Positions 45,568-58,560 are shown, numbered from the stretch's first letter. The stretch: 64,000 nucleotides of DNA from Ophiura sarsii (GCA_035610835.1 CM069459.1:54293316-54357315); one strand, 5' to 3'. Numbers and translations are program-made. Notes: generated by a model not told the origin, from the letters alone.

Positions 45568-46000
45568 GGTATATCGTATAACCGGGTACATCAACTTGGG
45601 AATTCTCTTGCTATCTCTATGTGCAAGCAGTATGAGATGGTTAATGTCGTATGTCCATCTAATCTACGAAAAGGCTTACCCGTAGTTGAAGAAAAAGACA
45701 ATTTGGATTACGATCTTTCTGCAAAGGTTCTTTCCATGGGACAAGTATTACTCTTGATAATCCCGGAATTATCAGGAACTCGGCTACATTCAAACTTGAG
45801 CCTGATACTTCCATGGTAAGCCCCACACTACCGGAATCGAATACTATACCCCCTGTAGCGATGCAAGCATCGATAACCCACCAGAAGTTGCCATCACGGA
45901 TTTCAAGAGGCAGATTGATTCAGCAAAAGTTAGAAAAGACGATGCATCTGAATTGAACCTCAGAACTCAAGTATGTCGTTAAAGATTATTTTGACGTCAC
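45568..46000 (+). pseudogene. Degraded transposon-associated ORF fragment
   Basis: A frame from 45568 reads GISYNRVHQLGNSLAISMCK, then NVVCPSNLRKGLPVVEEKDN and LDYDLSAKVLSMG. After a frameshift near 45738 it goes on as TSITLDNPGIIRNSATFKLE, and after another as DFKRQIDSAKVRKDDASELN. From memory this recalls the multi-copy marine-invertebrate ORF with a 'DNIDHNPSST...FHGTSIS' motif; the match is partial and unverified. A GTATGT follows the last frame at 45971. It lies inside the long-armed element 43231-46458, which fits a transposon gene. Two or three frameshifts make it non-functional. Confidence 0.45.
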
Positions 46001-47424
46001 ACGCGAGTCCTACACACATGAGCAATGTCTCTAACAGTACATGTACGGCATGATTGTATAATTTGAATGTGAATAGTCTTGAAATATACATTAATTTACT
46101 CGAGATAGAAATCGAGATACGACAAGTTTAAGATGTAATTCTGCTATTATGTGTATTGTTTTTGAACATGGACATTTGATAATTTCTTAATTTCAAAACT
46201 GTCTACTAATTTCAAAATTGTTTGTGCATTCAGGAAATTACTTTGTAGATCATAATAGAGTAAAACCATTAAAAAGTTATTTTTTCCCCCAAAATACAGA
46301 TTTTAGCCGAATTATGGGTCAATTTTTTTGCGTCTTGAGAAATTCTTGTATTTTATATCCATACCAATATGTGTGCCAAAGATGGCCGTTTTGTGAAGTT
46401 TGTAACGATAAAATCCTTTACAAACCCCGCTAATACGCGGGCTTTTGAACTCACTCGACATGCATGCAGTAGAGCGTGCATACCTTGTTATTTGTAAACT
46501 GTCATTTGTCTTGATATATAGCAAAGTAAACATACCACACGTACAGAATGTAAAGGGACTTGTCGGGCTAGTAAGGAGTTATAATCCAAATTTGGGTCGC
46601 AAATTTGGTTATGAATAATATATATTAGCCCATGCATGTAATACATCGTACCAGAAATAATTTTTGATTTGCTGCCTTATTTTCCTCGATCTATTTTTCC
46701 AAATTCATTCATAAAGATTCAAGTTAGACAGGCAAACAATACTCTGAAAACCCTTTGTCTCTTATATAATTAAAAACATCTCTACGCTTCCTTTTATCAT
46801 TTAAAGCAATATTATGTGATCTTTTATTATTTTGTACACATATTGTTTTCTCTCTTATAATTAAGTTTGACCATCAGGAAAGACTTTCCTGGACCCATAA
46901 ATCGACTTTGACTGCATTTTCCATAACAAAACCAAAAAGAATTTACTAAATCATAATGGAAATCTGCTTCCAATTTAAGGAATTTGTTAACATAATTGTT
47001 TCGACTGTCATCAAAAAGTATTTCGTAGGGTGTGTTTACTTGTGTACAGTTGCGGTCGTAACCGGAAACACTGTCAACGGTGTTAATACAGTGTCGAGTA
47101 AAACCATGGAATTCTATTTACGGAACGAAAAGAAAGAAAACACTCAGAAAATAAACTGTCCTGGCACTGAGGACAACTTATTTCAAAATCTGATTTTTAA
47201 TTTGACACAAAAATGCATTTCTATGAAAAATCACAGATAGAGGGCATTACATGAAAAAGATCGCATAATATGCCTATAACCCTTTGCAATTAAGAGTACA
47301 TATCTTTATTGGTTTGCATAATATGTTTACAATAACAAAATAATTATTAATGCTGTTAAAAGTGAAATATATTATATAGAATCTGACACACTTGCTTGGA
47401 GTTTTGTATAATTATATACAGGCC

Positions 47425-47577
47425 AAACGCGGCTATTGATTTTACCATTATACAAAACAGATTTGTTAGAACACTTTTCCAACTTTCAAAGTCTAATTTA
47501 AAGGATTACTGAACCAATACCAGACATTTTGTGAAATTTTGGAATGTCGTCTGTCGTCGCCTGCCGCGTGGAAAAAG
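47425..47577. mobile_element. TTAA-MITE (CACTTTCC family), internally deleted copy in unit A
   Basis: It keeps 'cgcggctattgattttacc' at the left and 'cgcctgccgcgtggaaaaagtta' at the right, but lacks about 90 bp of interior compared with 50012-50254. Confidence 0.65.
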
Positions 47578-48842
47578 TTAATAAGATACCCCTTAGAAGA
47601 AGTATCCATAATATTTGATAGTGATAAACAATATGTTGACTTTTCTTTACAATAATATTCTTACGTTTGTATATGGATAACAAATATACAAAAGAAAATG
47701 TATTGAACATAAAATTATTAATATAGTTTTATATTATACATACAGGTATGAAAAAATATATGCACACGATTGATTAAAGGTAGATGATCCGATTTTCAAA
47801 TTGATGTTTTCCATTTTACATGAAAGGCCATCCTTAAAATTGTTGCATTCCAAAGTTTGAGTTGCATAACTCCAATGGTTCTATTTTTAGATGCGCAAGG
47901 TCAAAAGACATGTGCCCATTGAGTAGTACACAGACTGGCTGGTGGTTAACCACCTTTGGCAGTAATTCACCACATTTTAGCCTATAATTTCCAAATGAAA
48001 CATTTCTGGCCCCTAAGATTTTACAGACATAATGAGAAAAATATGGGGATTCTTCTGATACCAAAATATCTTGATGTGAAAAAAAATCATAGCCCAAAAT
48101 AAGTGATCGGGTCATATACCTTTAAGCATTTAAAAAAAGAAGACCCAAATATGTATGAGTAAAAACCCTGAATGTTTTTTTTTAGAACTTATACTAAAAT
48201 AAGAGCAGCATTTGACTGTGGGTGTAAATAATGGATCATGAATCCTGTCATGATTTCAAAATATAAGATCATAGAATAGTCATTGCAGATATTCTATTCC
48301 TAATTGTTCATGCATTTATTTAATGAAAAACTGGATTAAAGAATTTGAACTTTTTAACGCATAAGTAATATATTTATTTGTTCTGCTACCTTTCTTCTAA
48401 GCTTAAAATTAAGCATTGTATCGATCGTTTTAAACAATGTTGAAGACATTTTAGGACGACCTGTAAAATAATGTGATACCATAATAACAAGTTTTAATAC
48501 TCAGATTCATGATTTGAGATATACTTCATCCATATTTTTACACGGTTTAAAGACATTCTTAGTGTAGGCCTATGGTTTTTGTTGTTGAAATATTCTGATT
48601 TTAACATTCTAACACATTTATTTTAATAATGAAATTGAAATCTGGTATGATCTTAAAAAGCCTATATGGTGTTATAATATTATGTCCTCGATCATTGAAA
48701 TTTCGAATTCGGAACTTTTTTAAGCTTCTTCATCATATAATATTCTTCATATACAATGGAAAATACAACATCAATATAAATATCAAACATTAAAGTTAGA
48801 TTAATTATCAATAATAACTGTGAAATGATATTACTGCATTTA

Positions 48843-49514
48843 CAGGTGAGTAAAAACCCTGCAATAGTGGAAAGAATCCATCTTGTTTTCAAAACCAAGT
48901 TGAAGTTTGATAAATGTTTAACGTTATAAGACTGACATATTTGTTTTTAACTTCGTGTAAGAAAAAAAGACGTCAATAGCATTTTCAGTTTGCCTTCGGT
49001 GAACCTTTTAACTGATGCAACCGTATCACGTGTTAGTCCACGAGACACCCGAAACATGCATACTAATAATAGCACAATGCGTATCTCATACAGATTTTAA
49101 AACTTTAATTAATGTGTGACGTTATTGGTATTTATTGCTTCCTCTCTTGTTTACATGGTACGTATTAGTAACATAATACATTTAACTTACCTGCTATGAA
49201 CTACTTATGATTTCTAAATTTGAATACAAGTATGAAATTATTCCAAGGTTTGCTAGCGGGATATTCAAATGTGAAAATGCAATGTGTGGAGTGTCAATTG
49301 AAAGCAATATGTTTCGTTGACAAACAAGTAAATTGGGATGTGCAGTTGCCCAAAGACAAACAAAAAATGCGATTGACTTCATGTTGGCACACAACATTAT
49401 TCATATAAGTAACAAATATATCATTCTTGGAGCTTTAAAAAAGTTTCAAACTTTAACTTGGTTTTGAAAACAACATGGATTCCTTCCGCTATCGTAGGTT
49501 TTTTATTCACCCTA
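48843..49514. mobile_element. TA-flanked element with inverted ends of about 70 bp (unit A)
   Basis: The left end CAGGTGAGTAAAAACCCTGC continues through 'gtggaaagaatccatcttgttttcaaaaccaagttgaa', and the right end (49440-49514) is its imperfect inverse. TA is at both ends. The duplicate in unit B is at 51182-51830. Short internal ORFs are not recognised. Confidence 0.75.
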
Positions 49515-50011
49515 TATATTGCTATACATGTTTACAAATATAATTATATAACATTAATTCATGAATATCGACAAAATTTCATGGTTAGACTATCTTTTGA
49601 ATAAAAGTGCTCAATCCCAAACGGGAGAGCTTCCGTCAGACTTGTCGTCTGAAGATTGCCTATTGTTGGAACGGGAAAAAAACAAAACAAAAAAACTGTC
49701 CTGTTACCATGGTTACTGAGGACAACTTATTTCAAAATCTGATTTTTAATTTGACACAAAAATGCCTTTCTAGGGAAAAAAATCACAGATAGAGGGAATT
49801 CCATGGAAAATATCGCATAATATGCCTTTAACCCTCTGCAATTTTAAGGGTACATATCTCAATTTGGTTTGCCATTATATGTTAACATAACAAAAATAAT
49901 TATTTATGCCGTTAATAGTGAAATATATATATAGAATCTGACACACTTGCTTGGAGTTTTGTATATATATACAAGCCAACACATTATAGGCCTATGTTAT
50001 TATTTAATTAA

Positions 50012-50254
50012 CACTTTCCACGCGGCTATGGGTTTTACCATAATTATACAAAACAGATTTGTATGAGCCCTTTTCCAACTTTCAAAGTCTAATCTCAAGG
50101 ATTACTGAACCAATACTAGGGATGTTTGTACTTATTTCAAGGCATGTCTCATGGTGATTCCAAATATGGTAATGACATTTAATACTTTTGACATTTGTGA
50201 AACATTTGTGAAATTTTGGAATATCGTCTGTCGTCGCCTGCCGCGTGGAAAGTG
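50012..50254. mobile_element. TTAA-flanked MITE (CACTTTCCACGCGG family), best-preserved copy
   Basis: TTAA at 50008-50011 and 50255-50258. Ends CACTTTCCACGCGGC and GCCGCGTGGAAAGTG are inverse (the right end reads CTGCCGCGTGGAAAGTG). Length 243 bp. Target site and 'CACTTT' ends resemble piggyBac-type elements. Confidence 0.92.
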
Positions 50255-51181
50255 TTAAATACGATACCCATTAGAATGTAAGAAGTATCCATAGTATTTA
50301 ATAGTGATAAACAATTTGTTGACTTTTCTGTACAATAATATCTAACATTTGCACAAAAAGTTTATAAAAGAGAATATATTGAGCATGAAATTATTTGTAT
50401 AGTTTTATTCACACCCGTTATGAATATATATATGCACACGATTGATTGAATATATATATGCACACGATTGATTGAGCCTTTTAAAGAAATACCCAAATAT
50501 GTATGAGCAAAAAACCCCGAATGGTTTTAAATTTAATGAGCAGGATTTGACTGTGGATATAAATAATGGACCATGAATCCTGTCATGTTTTCAAAACATA
50601 AGATCATAGATTTAGTCGTTGCATCCTGTAGTGTTACGTTGTTGAAAAACACATATTAAGTCCTTCAGACTTCCCAATTGGTCCATGCATTTATTTAATA
50701 AAACATATATGAAAACTGGATTAAAGATTTTGCATTTTTTGACGCATAAGTAATATATTTATTTTCCCTCTACCTTTAAGCGTAAAATTAAGCATTGTAT
50801 TGATTGTTTTAAACAATGTTAAAGACATTTTAGGATGACCTGTAAAATAATGCAATACTATAATAACGAATTACTCACATAATTATTTACATAATACTCA
50901 CTACCAAGCCTTACCAGGATCAATATATTTAACTAGTATTTTAACAATTTCAAGAATGTTCTTATTAGTATAAAAGAAAACATAGGCCTATAGTTGGCCT
51001 ATAGTTTTTTTTAAATATTCTGATTTTAACACAAATATTTTAATAATGAAATTGAGTTTTGGAATCTGGTATGATCAGTTAGTATTCTTTATCTACAATG
51101 GTAAATACAACATTAATATATTTCCTAAATATCAAACATTAACATCAGAATAATAACTGTGAAATTATAACACTGCATTAA

Positions 51182-51830
51182 CAGAGTGAGTGAAAAACTA
51201 CTGCGATAGTGGAAAGAATCTATCTATCTTGTTTTCCAACATTAGTTGAGGTTTAAAAATGTTTAACGTTATAAGAATAAAATATCTGTAGATAACTTCG
51301 TGTGAAAAAACCCGTCAATAGCATTTTCCGTTAGTCTTTGGTGACACTTTTACCGATGCACCCGTTGTACGTGTTTGTCCACGAGACATCCGAAAAAATG
51401 CATAATAATCGCACACTTCGCTCACTGCGTCTCTCATTCAAGTTTGACAACTTTAGTTAACTTGTGACATAATTGGAATTCAATGCATCATTTAGGAGTA
51501 ACATAATCATATTACTTCACCTATATGCTATGAACTGCTTCTAATTTTCTAAATTTAAATATAAGTATAAAATTATTTCAAAGTTTGCTGGCGAGATATT
51601 CAAATGTGAAGAAGCAATGTGTGCAGTGTCAATTGAAAAGCACTATGTTTCGTGGACAAACATATAGATTTGGTTGACCAAAGACAAACGAAAAAACCCG
51701 ATTAACTTCATATTTGTACACAAAATTGGTACAAACAATCATAACTTGCAACGTTGAAAAGTTTCAAACTTTAACTTGTTTTGAAAACGACATGGATTGG
51801 ATCCACTATTGCAGTTTTTGAATCATCCTG
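51182..51830. mobile_element. TA-type element with inverted ends (unit B copy)
   Basis: Homologue of 48843-49514. Ends 'cagagtgagtgaaaaact' and 'gcagtttttgaatcatcctg'. Confidence 0.7.
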
Positions 51831-51944
51831 TATATCGCTATACAATCATATTTACAAATCACAAATATAGTCCGAAGCACACATTGCTTCAAACGACTTG
51901 ACGCACATAAGTATCCATGTACTTGAAATTCATTAATCAAATGT

Positions 51945-52030
51945 TGGAACTAAATTATTTCATGCTGAAACTGCTGGAGTTGGAAAATCAACTCTGCGTA
52001 AGCATCAAAAATATCTGTGATTAACTGTTC
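51945..52030. repeat. CTGGAGTTGG hairpin family, copy 1
   Basis: 'ggaactaaattatttcatgctgaaactgctggagttggaaaatcaactc' is shared with 52595-52680 and 60893-60960. The core forms a short hairpin. Confidence 0.7.
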
Positions 52031-52377
52031 ATCGCATTTGGTTGACTTTGTACACATATTAACCTTTAACGAACCCATGTCCGATGTACAAATATGCCTA
52101 CAATGTTAGAAAAAAGTGTTCGAACACTTAGTAGGCCTAATGTAAAGTCATCCCCCTTTCCCCCTGATCAATGTTGAGTCGCCCAACTTGCCAAACATCA
52201 GCCCGTGGCCTAGCAACATTGATTGGTGGGGGGAGGGAGGGGTATATTGAAGGGGGCTTTCAGGCTAGCAGATGCAAATTGGTATTTTCACATGACTCTA
52301 AAAATGCGTACTATAGGGTAATTAAACGGTGCAAACAATGGTCAGTGTTCGAACACCTTTTTTTTCTATGATTGTAG

Positions 52378-52680
52378 ACCCCTGGAGGTGTAGTCCGGCC
52401 TGTACAGTAAAGTATAGGGCGATCATCTGTACACACGACACTAGTTTCACCCTTCAATGTCTATGGACGCCAGACTATAGCCCCACGTGGACTATATGGC
52501 TCCTCTCACGGTGGACACGAAAGGCCGTAAATTGTGACTCCCCATTGGTTTCAATGTAAAATTGGATTATATGATTCCAGAAAACACCAATTGTTGAAAC
52601 TTAATTTTTCATCCTAAAATCGCTGGAGTTGGGAAATCAACTCCAGTGTAGGCCTTTAGTATCAGTTTTGAATGTATCCA
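52378..52680. repeat. Dispersed repeat with 'gtggacacgaaaggccgtaaatt' and CTGGAGTTGG hairpin, copy 2
   Basis: It shares 'acggtggacacga..ggccgtaaatt' and 'ggtttcaatgtaa' with 60826-60880, followed in both by the CTGGAGTTGG ... CAACTCCAG hairpin (52625-52650 here). Confidence 0.7.
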
Positions 52681-52792
52681 TCATTCGGTTAATAAACGTA
52701 ACTTTTTCGTACGCATACCTTAACCGTTATAACCGGAACAAACCTATTGTTGAATGCATCTTTGCATAGACGTAATTCCCAATCTTTGACTA

Positions 52793-53080
52793 GGGGGGGG
52801 GGGGGGGGGGGGGGGAGGGGGGGGGGGGGGGAGGGGGGGAGGGGGGGGGGCTATGTAATAATCCTCATGATCTCCCCGCCCCTGCATGTTGTGCAAGATA
52901 TAATCCTCACCGTAATAGAAATGTATAATTCAGAACACCTTTTTTTTCGCGCATTTTTGCACCCAAATGTGTTCTTTCTTTCCCCCCGTTTCCCCCCTGA
53001 GATATGGATGCTGATGCCGCCACTGGTCAATCACCCCCCCCCCCCCCCTCCCATGCCAACAACAAATTTACGCCACTGCA
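52793..53080. mobile_element. Probable hAT-like remnant with poly-G and poly-C tracts
   Basis: The G-rich run at 52793-52850 and C run at 53034-53049 lie between 'agacgtaattcccaatc' and 'acgccactgca', the latter resembling the hAT terminus complement GGCTACGCCACTG. No target duplication is visible. Confidence 0.4.
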
Positions 53081-53209
53081 TATTTGCAACCCAACAATTC
53101 AAATCTCATATAAAAGTAGCTGCGGTTTTTAGTCAGAGGGTAGATGCGCACGATTTGTGCAGTGACAGATTCGTCGAAGAGTACAATAACCGCTGAGCTG
53201 CCGTCAGTG

Positions 53210-54365
53210 TTGGCTTCGAGTACCTAGGATCAAAACAAACAAAAGGAAAATTATTAATATACCTTTTTCGACCTTAGAATATTACAGCTGGCAAATAGGA
53301 TACTTCTAAGGCCTAAACAAAAAAGTTTGATTGGCGTAACATGACCAAAACAAATAGGGTAGGTCGGTTGGGATTTTTTTATTTATTTATTTATTTTTAA
53401 ATCATCTACTTTTGAACACTTAAAAGAAAGCAGTACACACAAATGAAGAGACGGCAAATATTCCTTTTCTTTAAACATTTTTCTTTTATTTATAGAAACC
53501 AACAGACTCTATGAGTACAAGTTTCTGATGTTTTAAACAATAACAAACTTCAGATTTCAGTTTGTTTGTTTTTATGTGGTTTTTTTTGTTTTTTCCCCCT
53601 CAAAATAATAAAAAATATTCAGGTCGGCGATGTATTTAGGTCGTCGGGTTACGCCAATCAAACATTTAGTTTTAGTTTTAGGCCTAACTTATCACTGTTT
53701 CCGGCTACTCCATGCGTTACTTCCGAACCTTCAACACTGAGCCAGCTTTCAATCATGCCATGGTCATGACCAGGCTTACGGTAAAAGAGATATTGTTTTT
53801 ACATTCAGACTTGTAGACCTACAATAGTATGACCATTTGAAACTTCAGGTAGGTGCTCATGACTGTCGAAATGTCATGATCTGAATTATAGATCTGAATG
53901 ACCAGTAGGCTATGTTGTGATTCAATATTGTCCAAGAAGATAGAGTCCCTTTTTTGTGGTGTCCGAGACCGAGACTACCGTATGGTATCCACTATAATTC
54001 TTGAACAGTAGTATGTGCCAGCCAATGCCGGTACAGTGATGGGATGAGTATGAGTCGACCCAGTCATTAGTGCGGGTGAACCCGGCACCATGCACCTCTG
54101 ACTATAATGAGCATGGATAAAGATCGGACTCGACCAAGTAATTTATACACATGTACATGCCATGAACATGATGAAGGTGATATAGTCTCAATCCATATAC
54201 CGCCGTACTCTATTAACATTAATGTACAGTAATATCAATTTTGTATTCATATTTTACTAATTATTTCCATTCCCATGCCACAGTAGATAAACATTTAAAT
54301 CTCATAACCTTTTCACACAAACATAACTATATTATGGAATTGAAGCTTGGTTAGTAAATTATACA
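53210..54365. other. No recognised gene
   Basis: I looked here on the minus strand for the second half of the gene A F5/8C domain (GNxDR...ISLRFEILGC) and did not find it. Confidence 0.4.
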
Positions 54366-54368
54366 TAC

Positions 54369-54670
54369 CTCACTATTCTCCCTGTAGCAAAGGTATATGG
54401 TCTGATGTGTTGGTTAGGAATGTTGACACTTTCAGTGTTGTCACCCAGTAATTGCCCCACTGCCTTGTGTCACCACACCAGTCACATTGGTTGGATACCC
54501 GATATCTGCCTGAATCCACGGCGCAGTATCTGAGGAGTTGGCACGCCACGCCCAATTGTTATTAAGTCTTGCATTGAATGCTTTCCAAGAATTCGAGTAA
54601 TACTCAGATGATGCTTGAATGTTACCATCGGGTATTGATCCATTTTGCATACCAAGTGGATCAGAGCATT
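54369..54670 (-). pseudogene. Gene A F5/8C first exon, frameshifted
   Basis: Minus-strand exon-like segment of 302 bp with acceptor ...attattctag and donor-like GTGAG followed by GTATGT. It starts in phase 1, as the signal-peptide exon at 59193 requires. The peptide CSDPLGMQNGSIPDGNIQAS, NSWKAFNARLNNNWAWRANS and PWIQADIGYPTNVTGVVTQG is a clear F5/8C N-terminal half. The frame then shifts by one base near 54457. The family continues as QWGNYWVTTLKVSTFLTNTS in another frame and meets a stop just before the donor. It is diverged from the gene B domains, so it is not a product of the 7-kb duplication. Confidence 0.82.
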
Positions 54671-54832
54671 CTAGAATAATAAAAGAGATACACAAATCAT
54701 CGTAGAGAATTAGACAATGAAATGTTTTAATACCCCGTATATTAAAATATCTTCTATACCAAGTGGATTCTAGAAAAATAAAAAGATGAAAAAGGGAATA
54801 TCTTTTATTAAATAATTGAAAGATAAAGATGA

Positions 54833-54890
54833 TCATTGGCGTAGCCAGGGGCTAGGGGACACGTGCACCCCCCCCCCCCCCCCCCACACC
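54833..54890. mobile_element. hAT-like terminus with poly-C tract
   Basis: cattggcgtagccaggggct resembles CAGTGGCGTAGCCAGG. The C run is at 54867-54885. No partner end found before the microsatellite. Confidence 0.45.
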
Positions 54891-54996
54891 TCCCCAGGTC
54901 CCTGGCCAAAAACAAAAAGAGGAATAAGAAGCAGAGAAAGAAGAAAAAGGAGAAGAAAGGGATAAAATACAGAGGTGTACCCCCTCTCCCACTCTG

Positions 54997-55445
<449 letters not shown>

Positions 55446-55449
55446 TGGT

Positions 55450-56250
55450 CAAAGTTGTCGCTACTTTGCATGGTATAGAGGAAATAAGTGTAATAAAGTA
55501 TAGTCCAGTGACTAACAATTATCTCCCAAAACAACAACAAAACGCTCGAATTTGCTCAAAACCGTGGTAACGCGTCGCGTGCATGTTTTTTGCAAGGGCT
55601 CATTGCCGCGGCACTATATGCACTCCTACAACACATGGCGCATATATGCCACGGAAATTGTTATATGCCTATTACTTAGGGGTATGTGGTTGCGGGTCGA
55701 GGTAAAACCACGGAAATGGTTTAGGATATAGGCCTACGGTTATATAGTGATGAGGTATAAGTGGTGTTTTGTGGGGGTTAATAAAGCAACCTGATTTATT
55801 TACTTTCCTTTTGGGAGTGAGGTGGCGGTAGGCGGTTAATGAAGTAAGTTGGCATATGCCAAACAATCAACGGGACCGAGGGTTCATGAAGCAATGCGGT
55901 TTGAGAGGGGTGTGTTAATAAAGTAACCACGGGAAATGGCTTAGGGAGGGTTATGATAAATCAACCTGTTTTGTGTGTGTGGGGATGGGGAGGGTGGGGT
56001 CAGAGGTAGTGGGTTAATAAAGTAATGTGGCATAACCATAGATTTATAAATATATATTGTATAAAGCTTGGAGGGCCATGAGTTAATTAAACATGTTAAA
56101 CATAATGTGAACTCATGAACTCAAGTTTTCCAGCAATTTACTGAACACAAGTTACATCTCATGAATCTAATTGGCTCATCTAACAGAACCCGAGCGTAGC
56201 TAGTGCGTCCGCTAGTGAAAATAATTTCAAAAATATCAAAATTGGAGTGT
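55450..56250. other. No recognised gene; diverged repeat of 'gttaataaagtaac' phrases
   Basis: Between 55680 and 56040 the phrase 'gggttaat(a/g)aa(g/a)taa' recurs at intervals of about 60-80 bp (near 55777, 55837, 55911, 56011), suggesting an old tandem repeat. No coding signal. Confidence 0.4.
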
Positions 56251-56272
56251 TCCTTTAAATATACAGTTTGAT

Positions 56273-56503
56273 ATGTTGTTTGATGTGTTGTTCAAGACTA
56301 ATCCTAAACCATTTCCCGTGTGGCTCATATTCATTTGCCCACTCGTACCACCATTTGACCCTCGTGCAGACCGCCGTCTCTTTCCGTATGATGGACAAGA
56401 GGTTCTTCGGTTTAAACTTGCAATGGTTGGATATGACATTGAATCAGAAAGAGATAACGGTCTCTGCTTTTGCATTTCGGTGGCGAAGAGCTACAGGATA
56501 TAG
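56273..56503 (+). other. Short open frame of unknown nature
   Basis: 76 codons including PPFDPRADRRLFPYDGQEVL and RFKLAMVGYDIESERDNGLC. Composition looks more protein-like than neighbouring frames, but I recognise no domain, no splice pair and no signal. It ends about 55 bp before the assembly gap, so an exon or transposon gene may be cut by the gap. Confidence 0.2.
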
Positions 56504-56557
56504 TTGATACTTTGCCTAATACATGTACCTGAAGAGCTGAAGATACATTAAAACCAG

Positions 56558-56657
56558 NNNNNNNNNNNNNNNNNNNNNNNNNNNNNNNNNNNNNNNNNNN
56601 NNNNNNNNNNNNNNNNNNNNNNNNNNNNNNNNNNNNNNNNNNNNNNNNNNNNNNNNN
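56558..56657. other. Assembly gap (100 N)
   Basis: Exactly 100 N, a common placeholder length for gaps of unknown size. It abuts a tandem repeat on its right side. Confidence 1.
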
Positions 56658-56960
56658 AAATCAGGCGGTTGTGTTTGCACATACGAAGTCACGAACTCGT
56701 GCCAAAAAGCAGGCGGTTGTGTTTGCAACACACGAACGCACGAAGTCACGAACTCGTGCTGAAAATACGGCGGCTTGTGTTGACAACACACTAACTCACG
56801 AAGTCACGACGAACTCGTGCCAAAATCAGGCGGTTGTGTTTGCAGCATATGAACACACAAACTCACACCCACACGATATCCACAAAATCAGGCGGTTGGG
56901 TTTGCAGCATACGAACTCACGAACTCAGGATATTTCCGGAAAAGAGGTGGTTGGGTTTGT
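56658..56960. repeat. Minisatellite, about 60-bp unit x 5
   Basis: Units of 'aaatcaggcggttgtgtttgcaac', 'acacgaactcacgaa' and 'gtcacgaactcgtgcc', degrading toward 56960. It probably continued into the gap at 56558-56657. Confidence 0.9.
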
Positions 56961-57602
56961 TTGATAAAACTAACCAACTCGCTAGAAGTGAACAAATTAG
57001 GAGTTTCATGAGTTCGTGACTTGGAGCCAAAATTTCTTTACTATTTCTTTATTTTCAAAGTGTCACGATCTACATGGAAGCTATTTGCTGGTGTGGGACT
57101 ATAGCTGGGTTGTTGACTCTATATTTTATTGTATGTATAGAACAGCAGACCCATGCTCGCATTCATTTGTAATGCACATCAATCATAATCATGAGAAAAG
57201 TACCAGAAAAAAGCATTATATACAAGAGATATTTCGTCTTATAATTTAATTCATTTTGATCCTCATACCCTTTTAAGCAAATTCTGTCGTTATCGTTATC
57301 GTTATCATTACGCTATAGTATAACATGATACGCATCATTACCTACTGTATAGCAATCCAAAATGGATTTGTCACAATATCGGAGACAATTCTGATGTTCT
57401 TTAAACATATCATTAATATTATAAATATACTCTCTTAATTCCAGAGACTTACATTTTAAAACTTTCATGAGACTCAAAATAATGTTAAGTCTATTGGGTT
57501 TATCTGAACGGGTTCTTAGAATGAAAGTTTTTACAGGGTGAATCAAAGATATTGTGCGGATTGAAACGGTCATTTAACCTTGATGTGTGGATTGAACCAT
57601 GA

Positions 57603-58150
<548 letters not shown>

Positions 58151-58164
58151 CAAGTGTTCAACCT

Positions 58165-58560
58165 ATGATAGCAAAAGTATACATTTTTGGAAAGCTTATA
58201 ACTAGAGGAATTCATAAATGCAGTTTAGATCAGGGAAGGGTACATCCTTACAAAATATTTCTGAACATTCTAAAAATATATAAAATAAAAATTGGAGATA
58301 TTTACTAGGTATAATTACCTTACCGATGTAGTAACCTTTGACAATGATATATCATCTGATTGGTAATTTCATGAGGAATTCAAATATGTAATGTAAATAA
58401 TGACAAAATATATGGATCTCAAATTAAAAATTTAAAAAATCAGATATTTTTACGAACATTGTGAATCATACAATTTTAGTCCTTGGTCATACTATAATTT
58501 CAATGGCATATTTGGTGTCCTCATGCAATTTCCCTTCAGAAAATGTATACTTTTACTACC
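58165..58560. repeat. Diverged copy of the 40757/42760 repeat family
   Basis: 'tatgatagcaaaagtatacatttttggaaagct', 'aggaattcataaatgcagttta.atcagg.aaggg', then 'ttaccgatgtagtaacctttgacaat' align with 42764-42960. Confidence 0.7.

Larger units (their letters stand above)
43231..46458. mobile_element. 3.2-kb element with long inverted arms
   Basis: The left arm (43231-43390) and right arm (46280-46458) are inverse over more than 100 bp: 'ggtttgtaaagga...atcgttaca..ttcacaaaacggccat' and, at the right, 'atggccgttttgtgaa.tttgtaacgat...tcctttacaaacc', both with outward 'gagttcaaaa'. Inside lie a foldback (44690-45195) and a degraded ORF (45568-46000). The interior at 43400-44450 is very AT-rich and shows nothing else. 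Confidence 0.65.
47155..49520. repeat. Old tandem duplication, unit A (about 2.3 kb)
   Basis: Collinear with 49697-51840: 'gaggacaacttatttcaaaatctgatttttaatttgacacaaaaatgc', the TTAA-MITE, 'aagtatccata.tattt.atagtgataaacaat', and the TA element with its long inverted ends. Divergence is clearly higher than in the 7-kb pair. No coding constraint is visible. Confidence 0.85.
49697..51840. repeat. Old tandem duplication, unit B (about 2.1 kb)
   Basis: Direct copy of 47155-49520 with scattered indels. It carries a full-length TTAA-MITE where unit A has a deleted one. Confidence 0.85.

Noticed and set aside
46956..47240. 94-codon plus-strand frame and its relative at 49607-49792
   Set aside because: The shared part (EDNLFQNLIFNLTQKC) is just aligned text of a tandem duplication; upstream parts differ and indels break the frame.
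56236..56475. 79-codon minus-strand frame (MQKQRPLSLSDSMS...)
   Set aside because: Antisense of the plus frame at 56273; Ser/Arg/Asn-rich without splice context. Neither strand can be supported as coding.
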